64,000 nucleotides of DNA. It comes from JBCDBW01 sp039182965 (GTDB lineage Bacteria > Verrucomicrobiota > Verrucomicrobiia > Verrucomicrobiales > DEV007). The notes under the pieces were generated by a model. The model was given only the letters and a program-made list of their open reading frames with translations. It was not told the DNA's origin and did no database searches. The translations under genes and the position numbers were made by a program. Below, one piece after another: positions 26,069 through 34,494 of this stretch; the first letter of the stretch is position 1; each line of letters starts with the position of its first letter. Location of the stretch: NCBI GenBank assembly GCA_039182965.1, contig JBCDBW010000006.1, positions 1-64,000 on the forward strand, written 5' to 3'.

Positions 26069-26932
26069 ATGAATCCGTATCACCAACCCGATGTCACCGA
26101 CGACATCGTCAGAATCCATCCGCCCACAGTGTCGTCCACCAACCCCCGCTCCCGGGCCCGCCCCTCCCTATTCGCCTCCATGATGGCCGTCGCCTTGGTC
26201 CTCACCACAGGGTGGTCCACCGCCCTCGCCGAAGACCAAGCAATGGGAAGCGCGGGAACAACCGTCGGTCACCCCGAGAGGTGGGCGCCCGAGGGCGATC
26301 AAGAACGCCTCACGCCGGAAAACTGTGCCGTTCTCTTCATCGATCATCAGGCCGGCCTCATGAACCTCGTGGACAACGTGGAAATGGACCGATACAAAGC
26401 CGACGTCATGGCGAAGGCAAAGACCGCCAAGCTCCACGGCCTCCCCGTCGTGTTGACCACCTCCGCCGAAAACGGTCCCAACGGCCCAATACTGCCCGAA
26501 ATCCTCGAAATGTTTCCCGAGGCACCCCTCATCAGCCGCAGCGGCCAAATCAACGCCTGGGACGATCCGAACTTTCGGAAAGCCGTCGAAGAAACCGGTC
26601 GCAAAAAGGTGGTGGTCAGTGGGATCACCACCGACGTCTGCGTCGCCTTCGTCACTCTCTCCATGCTCGAGGCGGGATATGACGTCTACGTAGTCGTCGA
26701 TGCCTCCGGCACCACCAACCCCCTCGTCCAACAAGCCGCCCTGATGCGCATGACCGATGCCGGTGCCGAAATGGGAAACTGGTTTGCATTTGCCTGTGAA
26801 ATGCTCAGCGACTGGCGAAATGCCGAAGGGGCGGGAAGTGCCACCCTGTTTGCCGAACACATGCCGGGTTACGCGGAAGCCATGGCAAGCCATGCCGCCT
26901 TTACTGAAGACAAGTCAGGCAAAGTCGAGTAG
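26069..26932 (+). CDS. Exported isochorismatase-family (cysteine) hydrolase
   Basis: The chosen ATG at 26069 (MNPYHQPD) gives 287 residues. A signal peptide follows a charged N-terminus: SRARPSLFASMMAV then ALVLTTGWSTALA, cleaving near residue 57. The domain (about 90-265) resembles YcaC-type isochorismatase-like hydrolases: catalytic Asp in LFIDHQAG, a Lys/Asn region, and the nucleophilic Cys in SGITTDVCVAFV. QINAWDDPNF is also typical of YcaC-like proteins. Export is unusual for the family. The substrate is unknown. The base composition shows only weak C-skew compared with resident genes, which together with the odd leader hints at acquisition. Confidence 0.88.
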   Translation: MNPYHQPDVTDDIVRIHPPTVSSTNPRSRARPSLFASMMAVALVLTTGWSTALAEDQAMGSAGTTVGHPERWAPEGDQERLTPENCAVLFIDHQAGLMNLVDNVEMDRYKADVMAKAKTAKLHGLPVVLTTSAENGPNGPILPEILEMFPEAPLISRSGQINAWDDPNFRKAVEETGRKKVVVSGITTDVCVAFVTLSMLEAGYDVYVVVDASGTTNPLVQQAALMRMTDAGAEMGNWFAFACEMLSDWRNAEGAGSATLFAEHMPGYAEAMASHAAFTEDKSGKVE

Positions 26933-27080
26933 TCGTTTGCAGTTCGACCCAACGGCTCCATCCAACCCGCGGCGCAAAGGTCCAAACCCTTGATCGCGGT
27001 CACGGGCCGGCACGCCCCCCGCTGCCGAGCAGCGCGTCACGGACAGAGCAACGCGAGCCGCGCTTCCCGCCATCATGTGC

Positions 27081-27845
27081 TCACGGATTGGCACCCCCAT
27101 CCACTAACCGCTCCTCCTCCGGAACACCCAATTCCCGCTCCAATCGCCCCAACTCCGTCACCAGGGTCGGCAGACGCTGCTCCGCCCCCTCCAAATACAA
27201 GGCTCTCAGGCTTTCCAGGGCCTCCTCTTCTTTCCCTTCACACCTCGCCAACATGTAGGCTGCAAACCGCCGCGCATACGCCGGCCCCCCCAACGCCGCT
27301 GCCTGCGCGAAATACCCCGCCGCCCCGCAATAATCATTCAGCTTGTCCCGCAAAAGTTCCGCCTGCCGAAGGTTCAAAGTATACTCGTCCGGATTGTTGC
27401 GAATCCCGCGGTCCAAAATCACCCGCGCCGCCTCACCTGCCTCCTCCGCCAGTTCGCGCCGCAAGCCCTCATTCATCTCCGGGTGATTCAAATAAAACGA
27501 CCGCTCATTCCACCCCCGGTGCCAACCATATTCCTCCCAGTAACTCGCCGTGCGCGGTTGCAGCCCCAGCACCAGATCATAGGTCTTCCCTAACTGCGCA
27601 TACTCCGTGTTCTCCCAGTGAATATGCGCTTTCAACGTCAACATACTCGCCACCAGAGACCGAAACCCGCCTAACGCAGCAACATAACTCATCTGCCCAA
27701 TCTCCTCCCGCATCCCCAAATCCAAGGCCGGTCCCCGCAAATATAGCCGCTGCCACTCCGACTCCATTGCCGTCTCAAGGGGCACCCGCACCAAACCAAA
27801 CGCCAGGACCACCCCCGCCGCCAACCAGTATCGCCATCGCCTCAT
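27081..27845 (-). CDS. Membrane-anchored TPR-like protein of an ABC transporter operon
   Basis: From the ATG at 27845 the protein has 254 residues: a basic start (MRRWRYW), one hydrophobic helix (LAAGVVLAFGLVRV, about 8-22) and a helical extracytoplasmic region. That region has tetratricopeptide-like pairs: LTLKAHIHWENTEYAQLGKTY, a central NNPDEYTLNLRQAELLRDKL and AGYFAQAAALGGPAYARRF. The start overlaps the stop of the upstream permease gene as TGATG, so translation is coupled. It is probably an accessory or partner-binding subunit of the exporter. No named family is recognised with confidence. Confidence 0.75.
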   Translation of the reverse strand: MRRWRYWLAAGVVLAFGLVRVPLETAMESEWQRLYLRGPALDLGMREEIGQMSYVAALGGFRSLVASMLTLKAHIHWENTEYAQLGKTYDLVLGLQPRTASYWEEYGWHRGWNERSFYLNHPEMNEGLRRELAEEAGEAARVILDRGIRNNPDEYTLNLRQAELLRDKLNDYCGAAGYFAQAAALGGPAYARRFAAYMLARCEGKEEEALESLRALYLEGAEQRLPTLVTELGRLERELGVPEEERLVDGGANP

Positions 27846-28729
27846 CACAATTCCTTCTCCGCAAACACCAGATAAGCCACCACCGTGTATATCCCCACGT
27901 AAAACGCCGTCAATCCCACCAGCTTGAGCATCGCCCCAAACGGAATCCATTCCCCCGATACCACCCCATCAATCACGTTATACAACTGATAATCCGGAAA
28001 GACCAACGCCACCAACGCACTGAAAAGCTTCGCCACCACTCCCCCACCTTCCACATCCACCCAATAGGTCCGCGCCAAAGCCTGCACATGCCCAATGAAA
28101 AACACCAACACCGATACAATAATGGTAAACAGCGATGTCGTCGCCACCGTCGAGATCACCATCGCCGACGCCGTTACCACGCACGCTTTCAAAAAGATCG
28201 CCCCCGTCGCATTAACCAAATTCCAAGTCACCCCCTGCTCCCGCACCCGCTCCGCATAGCTCTGCACGTCCTCCTCCGTCAAATCCACCCGATCCGCCAT
28301 CATCGTCATGTCATCCGCCAGCAACATCTCTTGCCGCGCATACAACACCCCGCTGAAAAAGAGATGCATCGCCGCCAAACTCACCCCAATCACCATCAAC
28401 ACCCCCAACAACTTGCCGATCAAATACTCCACCCGCGGCACCGGCTTCGCCAAGATCGTGTAAAGCGTCCGATCCTCCATGTCGCGCGGAATCAACATCG
28501 CCGTCGCCACAATCCCAAAGATCGATGCAAACAACGACATCGCCCCCAAGGACACATCCTTCACCAGCTTCATCTGCTGCTCCGCGTTGTATGCCATGAT
28601 GTTCAAAGACCCCGCCAACGCCACCAACGCACAGAAAATCAAGAGAAAGTAAAAGGTCTTCATCCGCACCAACTGCGTGAAGGTCGCCCCCGCCAATACC
28701 CAAATTCGTCCCAAACTGCCCCCCATCAC
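27845..28729 (-). CDS. ABC-2 type transporter permease
   Basis: This 294-residue integral membrane protein starts with FTQLVRMKTFYFLLIFCALV, the typical opening of ABC-2/NatB-like permeases. It continues through IPRDMEDRTLYTILAKPVPR, the conserved cytoplasmic segment of this family, then about six hydrophobic helices in all. A large soluble loop (about 140-185) lies between helices. It overlaps the upstream ATPase gene by four bases (ATGA) and the downstream TPR gene by one, a tightly coupled operon. The transported compound is unknown. Confidence 0.9.
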   Translation of the reverse strand: MMGGSLGRIWVLAGATFTQLVRMKTFYFLLIFCALVALAGSLNIMAYNAEQQMKLVKDVSLGAMSLFASIFGIVATAMLIPRDMEDRTLYTILAKPVPRVEYLIGKLLGVLMVIGVSLAAMHLFFSGVLYARQEMLLADDMTMMADRVDLTEEDVQSYAERVREQGVTWNLVNATGAIFLKACVVTASAMVISTVATTSLFTIIVSVLVFFIGHVQALARTYWVDVEGGGVVAKLFSALVALVFPDYQLYNVIDGVVSGEWIPFGAMLKLVGLTAFYVGIYTVVAYLVFAEKEL

Positions 28730-29634
28730 CCGCCCCTCCTTTCTTCGCCTTCTTCCCCACCCGTTTCTCGCAGAAACAATCGCTCCAAGGTCGTCCGCGG
28801 ATGCCCCATCCGCACCAGCCGGGCCGCCGATCCCTCAACTGTCGCCCGAATCTCCTCCAACAATTCCGCCGGCGCATTCTCAAGCACGATGTCCGTCTGC
28901 TCCTCAATGTTAATCAATTCCTCCAACGCCCCCTCCTTCACCAACTTCCCTCGGTGAATAATGCCCACCCGATCACAGACTTCCTGCACCTGCTCCAACA
29001 AATGCGAACACAAAATCACCGATATCCCCCGCCCCTTCATCTCCAAAATCAAATCGCGCATCTTCCGTGACCCCGCCGGATCCACTCCCGCCGTCGGCTC
29101 GTCCAACACCACCAGCCGCGGATCCTGTATCAACGCCTGCGCCAACCCAATCCGCTGCAGCATCCCCTTCGAATACCCCCCCAGTCGGCGATCCGATGCA
29201 TCCTCCAAATCCACCAATTCCAATAATTCCCCAATCCGCTCCGCCAATGCCCCCCCACGCACCCCACACAGTCGCCCGTAACCTCGCAAAGTCTCCGCTC
29301 CCGACACATGCTTGTAAAAATAAGGGTTCTCCGGGAGATACCCCACCTCGCGCCGACTCGATACCCGCCTGCTCGAAACCCCAAAAATCGCCGTCCGACC
29401 CGAGGTCGCTGCAATCAACCCCAGCAAAACCTTCATCGTCGTCGACTTGCCCGACCCGTTCGGACCGATCAGCCCATATACCTCTCCCGCCGCCATCTCC
29501 AATGAAATCCCTCCCACCGCGCGTAGCTTCTCACGTCGGAACGGCACGGCAAAATCCTTCACCAAATGCTCAATCCGCACCGCCGGAACCTCCTCGCCTC
29601 CCCGTTTCTCCTCTCTCGTGTCGTCCTCAACCAT
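28726..29634 (-). CDS. ABC transporter ATP-binding protein
   Basis: This 302-residue ATPase has Walker A GPNGSGKST (57-65), the signature GYSKGMLQRIGLAQAL, Walker B LVVLDEPTAGVDP and the H-loop in ILCSHLLEQV. A C-terminal extension of about 80 residues after the core is typical of ABC-2 (CcmA/DRA-type) exporters. It is the first gene of a three-gene unit with the permease and TPR-like protein; the start overlaps the preceding gap, and the next start overlaps its stop. Confidence 0.95.
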   Translation of the reverse strand: MVEDDTREEKRGGEEVPAVRIEHLVKDFAVPFRREKLRAVGGISLEMAAGEVYGLIGPNGSGKSTTMKVLLGLIAATSGRTAIFGVSSRRVSSRREVGYLPENPYFYKHVSGAETLRGYGRLCGVRGGALAERIGELLELVDLEDASDRRLGGYSKGMLQRIGLAQALIQDPRLVVLDEPTAGVDPAGSRKMRDLILEMKGRGISVILCSHLLEQVQEVCDRVGIIHRGKLVKEGALEELINIEEQTDIVLENAPAELLEEIRATVEGSAARLVRMGHPRTTLERLFLRETGGEEGEERRGG

Positions 29635-29950
29635 TGCCCGTCACTCTACCTGCCAAGTGTTCGCATTGCATCACCACATCGTCACCATTTCCACAAAAAA
29701 TCACCCCTCGCGACGCGCGCCCCTCCCGGATGCAGCCACCCCTCCAAATGCGAGCGCTTCTCTCCTATCCCCTCTCCCCTGGAAGACGGTTGGGGTGAAG
29801 GGAAAAAGCCACCCCACTCAAAAAAAAGTCCTCCTCCCACGCCCGCCTCCCACATCGAAACCGAATCGCCCTCCATTCCCCATCGCAATCACTGTCTCCA
29901 ATTCACCATTCAAAACTCAAAACTCTAAATTCGCGCATCCGCGCAGCCCC
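29635..29950. other. Gene-free gap with two dispersed repeats
   Basis: No coding frame is credible. It holds a CCCCTCTCCCCTGGAAGACG-type inverted element (29769-29802) and an ATTCAMM heptamer ladder (29901-29952). Both have partners in the bioD-rplU gap. Confidence 0.6.
29769..29802. repeat. Intergenic element with CCCCTCTCCC start and GGTTGGGG end
   Basis: This 34-base element has a C-rich left arm and a G-rich right arm with imperfect pairing. It resembles, in sequence style and in its GGTTGG part, the element at 37821-37848. Confidence 0.5.
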
Positions 29951-29952
29951 TC
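29901..29952 (+). repeat. Heptamer ladder, copy 1 of a dispersed repeat
   Basis: It can be read as ATTCACC, ATTCAAA, ACTCAAA, ACTCTAA, ATTCGCG and then CATCCGCG. It aligns without gaps over about 50 bases to 37721-37772, with roughly 80% matches by eye. Confidence 0.65.
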
Positions 29953-30223
29953 ACCGCTCAATCGAAAACCCGGTCACCCCATCCGGCGCAACGATCTCCT
30001 CCACCGTCTCATTCCGAATATGCCCCCCCAAAACACTGTCCCGGATCTCCTGCAGAAAATCCTCCACCTCGTCCGCATCTCCCAACACCAACATCTCTAC
30101 CCGCCCGTCCGCCAGATTCTTCACCCACCCCCGCACATCAAATCCCATCGCCACCTGCTTCGTGGTATACCGAAACCCCACTCCCTGCACATGCCCCTCA
30201 TAAAATACCTGGCGCGCCGTCAT
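29951..30223 (-). CDS. acyP: Acylphosphatase
   Basis: This 90-residue small alpha/beta protein carries the two signatures of the family: GHVQGVGFRYTTKQVA with catalytic Arg at residue 18, and GWVKNLADGRVEML with catalytic Asn at about residue 36. It hydrolyses acyl phosphates such as carbamoyl phosphate and 1,3-bisphosphoglycerate. Length and motif spacing are those of the family. It reads with the next gene upstream (gap 32 bases), but the pairing has no obvious functional sense. Confidence 0.96.
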   Translation of the reverse strand: MTARQVFYEGHVQGVGFRYTTKQVAMGFDVRGWVKNLADGRVEMLVLGDADEVEDFLQEIRDSVLGGHIRNETVEEIVAPDGVTGFSIER

Positions 30224-30255
30224 CGCTTCATTCCACTCTCCGCCAGATTCGCAAC

Positions 30256-30867
30256 CTACTTCTTGTCCTTCTTGCCGAAAAGACGCTTGAAGAAACCGCG
30301 CTTCTTCTCCTCCTTGCCCCCAGCAGCCGTCCCGCTCCCCCCGCCCACCGCCACCCGATTCATCTCTTCCGCACTCATCAAGGCCCGGTCCGGACTCACC
30401 GAGTTCGCCGGCACCGCTCCCGCAAACGAGAACGCCTTCACCGGTCGCTTCAGATTTCCAACCCGGTCATACTCGTATATCTGCCGCCGCACCACCTGCC
30501 CCAGCGTATTGTAAAGCGCCTCTTCCTTCAGCCGACCGATCTCGTCGTAAAAGAATCCAATCCGATAGATCAACTGATTGCTCCCATCAAATACAAAACC
30601 ACGCTGCTCTTTGCCTTCCGCATCCAACTGATACACCCGCTTCATCACCAGTTGACCACTCGCATTCAAGGTCTCCTGATTGATCACCTTCGCATTCGTA
30701 TCCTTCTTCGATACCGTCCGGCTCCCGTCCGGATGCAAAATCGTCCGCGACCAAATATCAACGCCCGTTCGCCCATCCAACCGCTCCGATAAAACCCCTC
30801 CAAACCACATGAACCCCATGATCACCCAACAACCCGCCAGCATCCCTCTCCGTCGTCGCTCAATCAT
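30256..30867 (-). CDS. Exported or membrane-anchored YD-repeat-like small protein
   Basis: This 203-residue protein starts MIERRRRGMLAGCWVIMGFM, a basic end plus a hydrophobic stretch that serves as signal or anchor. The middle consists of five or six short beta-hairpin-like units with Gly and Tyr turns (HPDGSRT, LNASGQLVMKRVYQLD, FDGSNQLIYRIGFFYD, YNTLGQVVRRQIYEYD), reminiscent of YD/Rhs-type repeats but far too few for a toxin. The tail is very basic (KKRGFFKRLFGKKDKK). I cannot assign a function. Confidence 0.7.
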   Translation of the reverse strand: MIERRRRGMLAGCWVIMGFMWFGGVLSERLDGRTGVDIWSRTILHPDGSRTVSKKDTNAKVINQETLNASGQLVMKRVYQLDAEGKEQRGFVFDGSNQLIYRIGFFYDEIGRLKEEALYNTLGQVVRRQIYEYDRVGNLKRPVKAFSFAGAVPANSVSPDRALMSAEEMNRVAVGGGSGTAAGGKEEKKRGFFKRLFGKKDKK

Positions 30868-30966
30868 CGCCCTGCCACTCTAGACGCTCCCCCTCGGCCC
30901 TTCCACGTAAAAAATCTCCCCTTTCCGGCACAAAACGCCCAACATTCCCCTTCTCAACTCCCATCC

Positions 30967-31827
30967 ATGATCTGGCGCACCCCATCCCGCTCCCTCGACC
31001 TCTCCCAACACGCCCAAATCATGGGCATCCTCAATGCCACCCCGGATTCCTTCTCCGACGGCGGTCAGTTCCTCGACCCTGCCGCCGCGCTCTCCCACGC
31101 CCAAAAAATGCTGGAGGAAGGGGCCCATATCATCGACGTCGGAGGCGAATCCACTCGCCCCGGTGCCCCCGAAGTCACCGCCGATGATGAACTCGCCCGC
31201 ACCATTCCCGTCATCAAGGCCATCAAGGCCACCCTCCCCGACGCCCTCGTTTCCATCGACACCTCGAAAGCCGCCGTCGCCGAAGCCGCCCTCGACGCCG
31301 GCGCCGAAATCATCAACGACGTCTCCGGACTCGCCGGTGACCCCGAAATGATCGCCCTCGCCGCCCGCACGAAAGCCGCCGTCGTCATCATGCACATGCA
31401 GGGCAATCCCCGCACCATGCAGAAAGCTCCACAATACAAAGACGTCGTCGCCGAAGTCCGCGCGTTCTTTAACACCCAGTTCGAACGCGCCAGTAAGGGC
31501 GGTATCTCTCCCGAAGCCATTCTTTTCGACCCCGGAATCGGTTTCGGCAAAAGCCTGGAACACAATCTCTCCCTCCTGCGAAACCTCTCCACTCTCCCCA
31601 TCAAAAACCGCCCCCTTCTCCTCGGCGTCAGCCGAAAAAGCTTCCTGGGGAGACTCATCGGCTCCGACACCCTGGACGACCGCTTCTGGCCGACGGTCGC
31701 CCTCGCCAGCTTCGCCCGCGAACAAGGATCCGCCGTCCGCGTCCTCCGCGTCCACGATGTCGCCCCCAACACCCAAGCCCTCCAAATGACGGAAGCCATC
31801 CTCGCATCCCAGCCGCCGCCGTGTTAA
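30967..31827 (+). CDS. folP: Dihydropteroate synthase
   Basis: FolP condenses p-aminobenzoate with the pterin pyrophosphate in folate synthesis. The 286-residue protein is a full TIM barrel with the first signature MGILNATPDSFSDGG (residues 19-33), the second signature IIDVGGESTRPGA, ISIDTSK-like VSIDTSKAAVAEAAL, and the C-terminal KSFLGRL and RVHDV pterin-site motifs. Divergent from the upstream gene and followed after 27 bases by cdaA, with which it may be cotranscribed. Confidence 0.97.
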   Translation: MIWRTPSRSLDLSQHAQIMGILNATPDSFSDGGQFLDPAAALSHAQKMLEEGAHIIDVGGESTRPGAPEVTADDELARTIPVIKAIKATLPDALVSIDTSKAAVAEAALDAGAEIINDVSGLAGDPEMIALAARTKAAVVIMHMQGNPRTMQKAPQYKDVVAEVRAFFNTQFERASKGGISPEAILFDPGIGFGKSLEHNLSLLRNLSTLPIKNRPLLLGVSRKSFLGRLIGSDTLDDRFWPTVALASFAREQGSAVRVLRVHDVAPNTQALQMTEAILASQPPPC

Positions 31828-31854
31828 ACTGCACCCAGGCCCAAGCCTTCCATC

Positions 31855-32724
31855 GTGCCGGAATCCACCATCATTGAGTTCTTCCAGGAACGCTGGCGAA
31901 ACGGCGTCGAGATCCTCATCCTCGCCGTCATCGTCTACTTTGCCTACAAATACTTCCGCGCCACCCGCGGCGCCCGGATCTTCATCGGCCTCCTCGTCTC
32001 CTTCATCGCGCTCTCCCTCCTCTCTCAAGCCCTCAATCTCGAGGTCCTCGACTGGATCATCAAAAGCTTCTCCGTCTTCCTCGCCATCGCCATGGTCGTG
32101 ATCTTCCAACCCGAACTCCGCCGCGCCCTCGCCGAACTCGGCTCCCACCGCCTCTTCTCACCCTTCAGCCAACAAAAAGGAGAACTCCTCGAAGAACTCA
32201 ACGACGCCGTCCAGCAACTCTCCAGCAAACGATACGGCGCCCTCATCGCCATCGAACGCGGCATCGCCCTCAAACAATACCTCGAAACCGGCGTCGAACT
32301 CGATGCCCTCTTCGCACCCGAAACCGCCCTCGCCATCTTCCACCCCAAAGGCGCCCTCCACGACGGCGGCACCATCATCCAACAAGACCGCATCGCCGCC
32401 GCCGGCTGTGTCTTCCCCGTCAGCCAAAAAGAACTCTCCGACCGCTCCATTGGCCTGCGACACCGCGCCGGCATCGGCATCACCGACGAATCCGACGCCA
32501 TTGCTGTGATCGTCTCGGAAGAAACCGGTCACATCTCCCTCGCCCACAACGGAAAACTCGAACGCGACGTCCCACGCGACCAATTCAAAAAACGACTACA
32601 GGAATTTCTCTTCCTCAAGGTCGACGACGAAGAAAAATCCGCCGATGAAAGAAGTGATTCTCCACAACTGGAGAGCGAAACTCGCAAGCCTGCTGCTGGC
32701 GTTCGCGATCTGGTATCTGATTGA
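31855..32724 (+). CDS. cdaA: Diadenylate cyclase CdaA
   Basis: CdaA joins two ATP into the second messenger c-di-AMP. The 289-residue protein uses GTG as start codon. Three N-terminal transmembrane helices (about 15-85) include ILILAVIVYFAYKYFRATRG. The DAC domain (about 95-260) shows GALHDGGTII, in place of the usual DGA, and RHRAG, the two nucleotide-binding signatures. The C-terminal tail is Glu/Asp/Ser-rich. The next frame, a mini-CdaR, starts inside this gene, and glmM follows, which is the classical cdaA-cdaR-glmM order. Confidence 0.96.
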   Translation: MPESTIIEFFQERWRNGVEILILAVIVYFAYKYFRATRGARIFIGLLVSFIALSLLSQALNLEVLDWIIKSFSVFLAIAMVVIFQPELRRALAELGSHRLFSPFSQQKGELLEELNDAVQQLSSKRYGALIAIERGIALKQYLETGVELDALFAPETALAIFHPKGALHDGGTIIQQDRIAAAGCVFPVSQKELSDRSIGLRHRAGIGITDESDAIAVIVSEETGHISLAHNGKLERDVPRDQFKKRLQEFLFLKVDDEEKSADERSDSPQLESETRKPAAGVRDLVSD

Positions 32725-32836
32725 TAACCACGTCACCCGGAGCAAACTCCCCGTGCGTTACCCCGTGCCGGACGGACCCGTCCCCGGCCAGGGCGGCCTC
32801 CCGTCCTCCCTGCCGGACTTCTCACACATCGGCTGA
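32645..32836 (+). CDS. Mini CdaR/YbbR-like membrane peptide
   Basis: This 63-residue protein overlaps the end of cdaA by 80 bases and starts MKEVILHNWRAKLASLLLAF, then AIWYLID, which is the N-terminal membrane helix of YbbR/CdaR proteins. The usual two to four YbbR beta domains are missing; only a Pro/Gly-rich tail of about 25 residues follows. CdaR modulates CdaA. A helix-only version could still bind CdaA in the membrane, or the gene may be a truncation. It stands exactly where cdaR stands in other genomes. Confidence 0.7.
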   Translation: MKEVILHNWRAKLASLLLAFAIWYLIDNHVTRSKLPVRYPVPDGPVPGQGGLPSSLPDFSHIG

Positions 32837-32930
32837 TCTGATCACACTCAACAGCACGCTTTTTTCTCGCGGCACACCCGCTTTTCACCCACACCTTTCC
32901 TTCACGCCGCCCAAACCGCGGCTTCTCAAC

Positions 32931-34412
32931 ATGTCTCGTAAACTATTCGGCACCGACGGCATCCGCGGCCCAGCCAACGAATACCCCCTCACCGCCGAGT
33001 TCGCCAGGCGCCTCGGCCAAGCCGTCGGCTCCCTCCTCATTGAACAATCCCGTTCCTCCCCTCCAAACCGCCCCAACCTCAAGCAACCTCCGTCCGCCGT
33101 CATCGGACGCGATACCCGCGTCTCCGGCCCCATGCTAGAAGACGCCCTCGCCGCCGGCCTAAATGCCACCGGTGTCGATGTCACCCTCCTCGGCGTCATC
33201 CCCACCCCCGCCGTATCCTTCCTCACCCGCGAACTCGGCGCCTCTCTCGGTGTCGTTATCTCCGCCTCCCATAACCCCTATCACGATAACGGTATCAAAT
33301 TCTTCGGCCACGACGGATACAAATTCGACGACGCCTTCGAAGCCCAAATCGAATCCCTCGTCCTCGACGAATCCTCCCCTCTCCCCACCGCCACAAACAT
33401 CGGCCGCGTCAACCCCCTCGAAAACGCCGTCGACCGCTACGTCGACTTCGCCCTCAAAACCGTCCACCAAAACCCAGCCCTCCTCGAAAACTTCCGCATC
33501 CACCTCGACTGCGCCAACGGCGCCTCCCACCAAACCAGCGAAGCCATCCTCAAGAAACTCGGCGCCCAAGTCGTCCCCCTCCACACCCAACCCAACGGCG
33601 TCAACATCAACGAATCCTGCGGCTGCACTCACCCCTCTATCATCCAGGAATCCATCCTCGCCGACCCCGCATCGAAGCCAACGGCAAACCCGAACACCGC
33701 CCGTCCGCCAGGCGCGAACGAAGGGAGCGCGCCGCCCACAGCGGCATCCGGGTCCAGCGTCACGCTGGTTGGAGTGAGCCATGACGGCGATGCCGATCGC
33801 GTCCTCCTCTGCGACGAAACCGGCGCCGTCCTCGACGGCGACGAACTCATGGCCATCGCCGCCGTCCACATGCTCGAAAACAACACCCTCGCCGACAACA
33901 CGCTCGTCGCGACGATCATGAGCAACTGGGGCCTCAACGAACTCCTCGAATCCCGCGGCGGCAAAGTCCTCCGCACCCAAGTCGGCGACCGATACGTCCT
34001 CGAAACCATGCGCGAAAACAACCTCAACCTCGGCGGCGAGCAATCCGGTCACTTCATCTTCCACGACCACAACCTCACCGGCGACGGCATCATCAGCGCC
34101 CTCCAATTCCTCCAGATCATGGCCGCCACCGGCCAACCCCTCTCCGAACTCCGCCAGGTCCTAACCAAATACCCCCAGGCCCAACGCAACATCCAGGTCA
34201 AAGTAAAACCCCCCGTCGAAGAACTCTCCGCCGCCCAATCGCTCATCGCCGAAACCGAAGCCACCCTCGGCGATCAGGGCCGCACCCTCCTGCGATACTC
34301 CGGCACCGAAGCCCTCATCCGCCTCCTCATCGAAGGCAAGGACGCCGCCTACATCGAAACCCAAGCCGACGCCATCGCCGAAGCCATCCAGTCCCAAATC
34401 GGCGCCGATTAG
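32931..34412 (+). CDS. glmM: Phosphoglucosamine mutase GlmM with an internal insertion
   Basis: GlmM interconverts glucosamine-6-P and glucosamine-1-P for UDP-GlcNAc and peptidoglycan. Starting at the ATG at 32931 (MSRKLFGTDGIRG) gives 493 residues, about 40 more than usual. Active-site loop SASHNPYHDNGIKFF, metal loop DGDADRVL, sugar loop GGEQSGH and phosphate loop RYSGTEALIR are all intact. The extra length is a Pro/Ala/Ser-rich segment (about residues 243-278) placed directly before the metal loop; its DNA contains a perfect CCAGCGT/ACGCTGG palindrome. A loop insertion there could be tolerated. A degenerate second copy of the 3' end lies 1.3 kb downstream. Confidence 0.96.
   Translation: MSRKLFGTDGIRGPANEYPLTAEFARRLGQAVGSLLIEQSRSSPPNRPNLKQPPSAVIGRDTRVSGPMLEDALAAGLNATGVDVTLLGVIPTPAVSFLTRELGASLGVVISASHNPYHDNGIKFFGHDGYKFDDAFEAQIESLVLDESSPLPTATNIGRVNPLENAVDRYVDFALKTVHQNPALLENFRIHLDCANGASHQTSEAILKKLGAQVVPLHTQPNGVNINESCGCTHPSIIQESILADPASKPTANPNTARPPGANEGSAPPTAASGSSVTLVGVSHDGDADRVLLCDETGAVLDGDELMAIAAVHMLENNTLADNTLVATIMSNWGLNELLESRGGKVLRTQVGDRYVLETMRENNLNLGGEQSGHFIFHDHNLTGDGIISALQFLQIMAATGQPLSELRQVLTKYPQAQRNIQVKVKPPVEELSAAQSLIAETEATLGDQGRTLLRYSGTEALIRLLIEGKDAAYIETQADAIAEAIQSQIGAD
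33754..33768. repeat. Perfect 7-bp palindrome inside the glmM insertion
   Basis: CCAGCGT, one C, then ACGCTGG lie in the DNA of the residues absent from ordinary GlmM proteins. This suggests a REP-like element was captured in frame. Confidence 0.6.
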
Positions 34413-34494
34413 TCTCCCCTCCCCCTCTCCGGGATGGCTCGCCCGAAAATCCTTAGCCCGCCATCCACACGCTCCGGAGCCTTGCTCCGATCCC

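Noticed and set aside
26990..28957. 655-residue + strand frame over the ABC transporter genes
   Set aside because: Pro/His/Arg low complexity; the - strand carries a coupled ATPase/permease operon with clear motifs.
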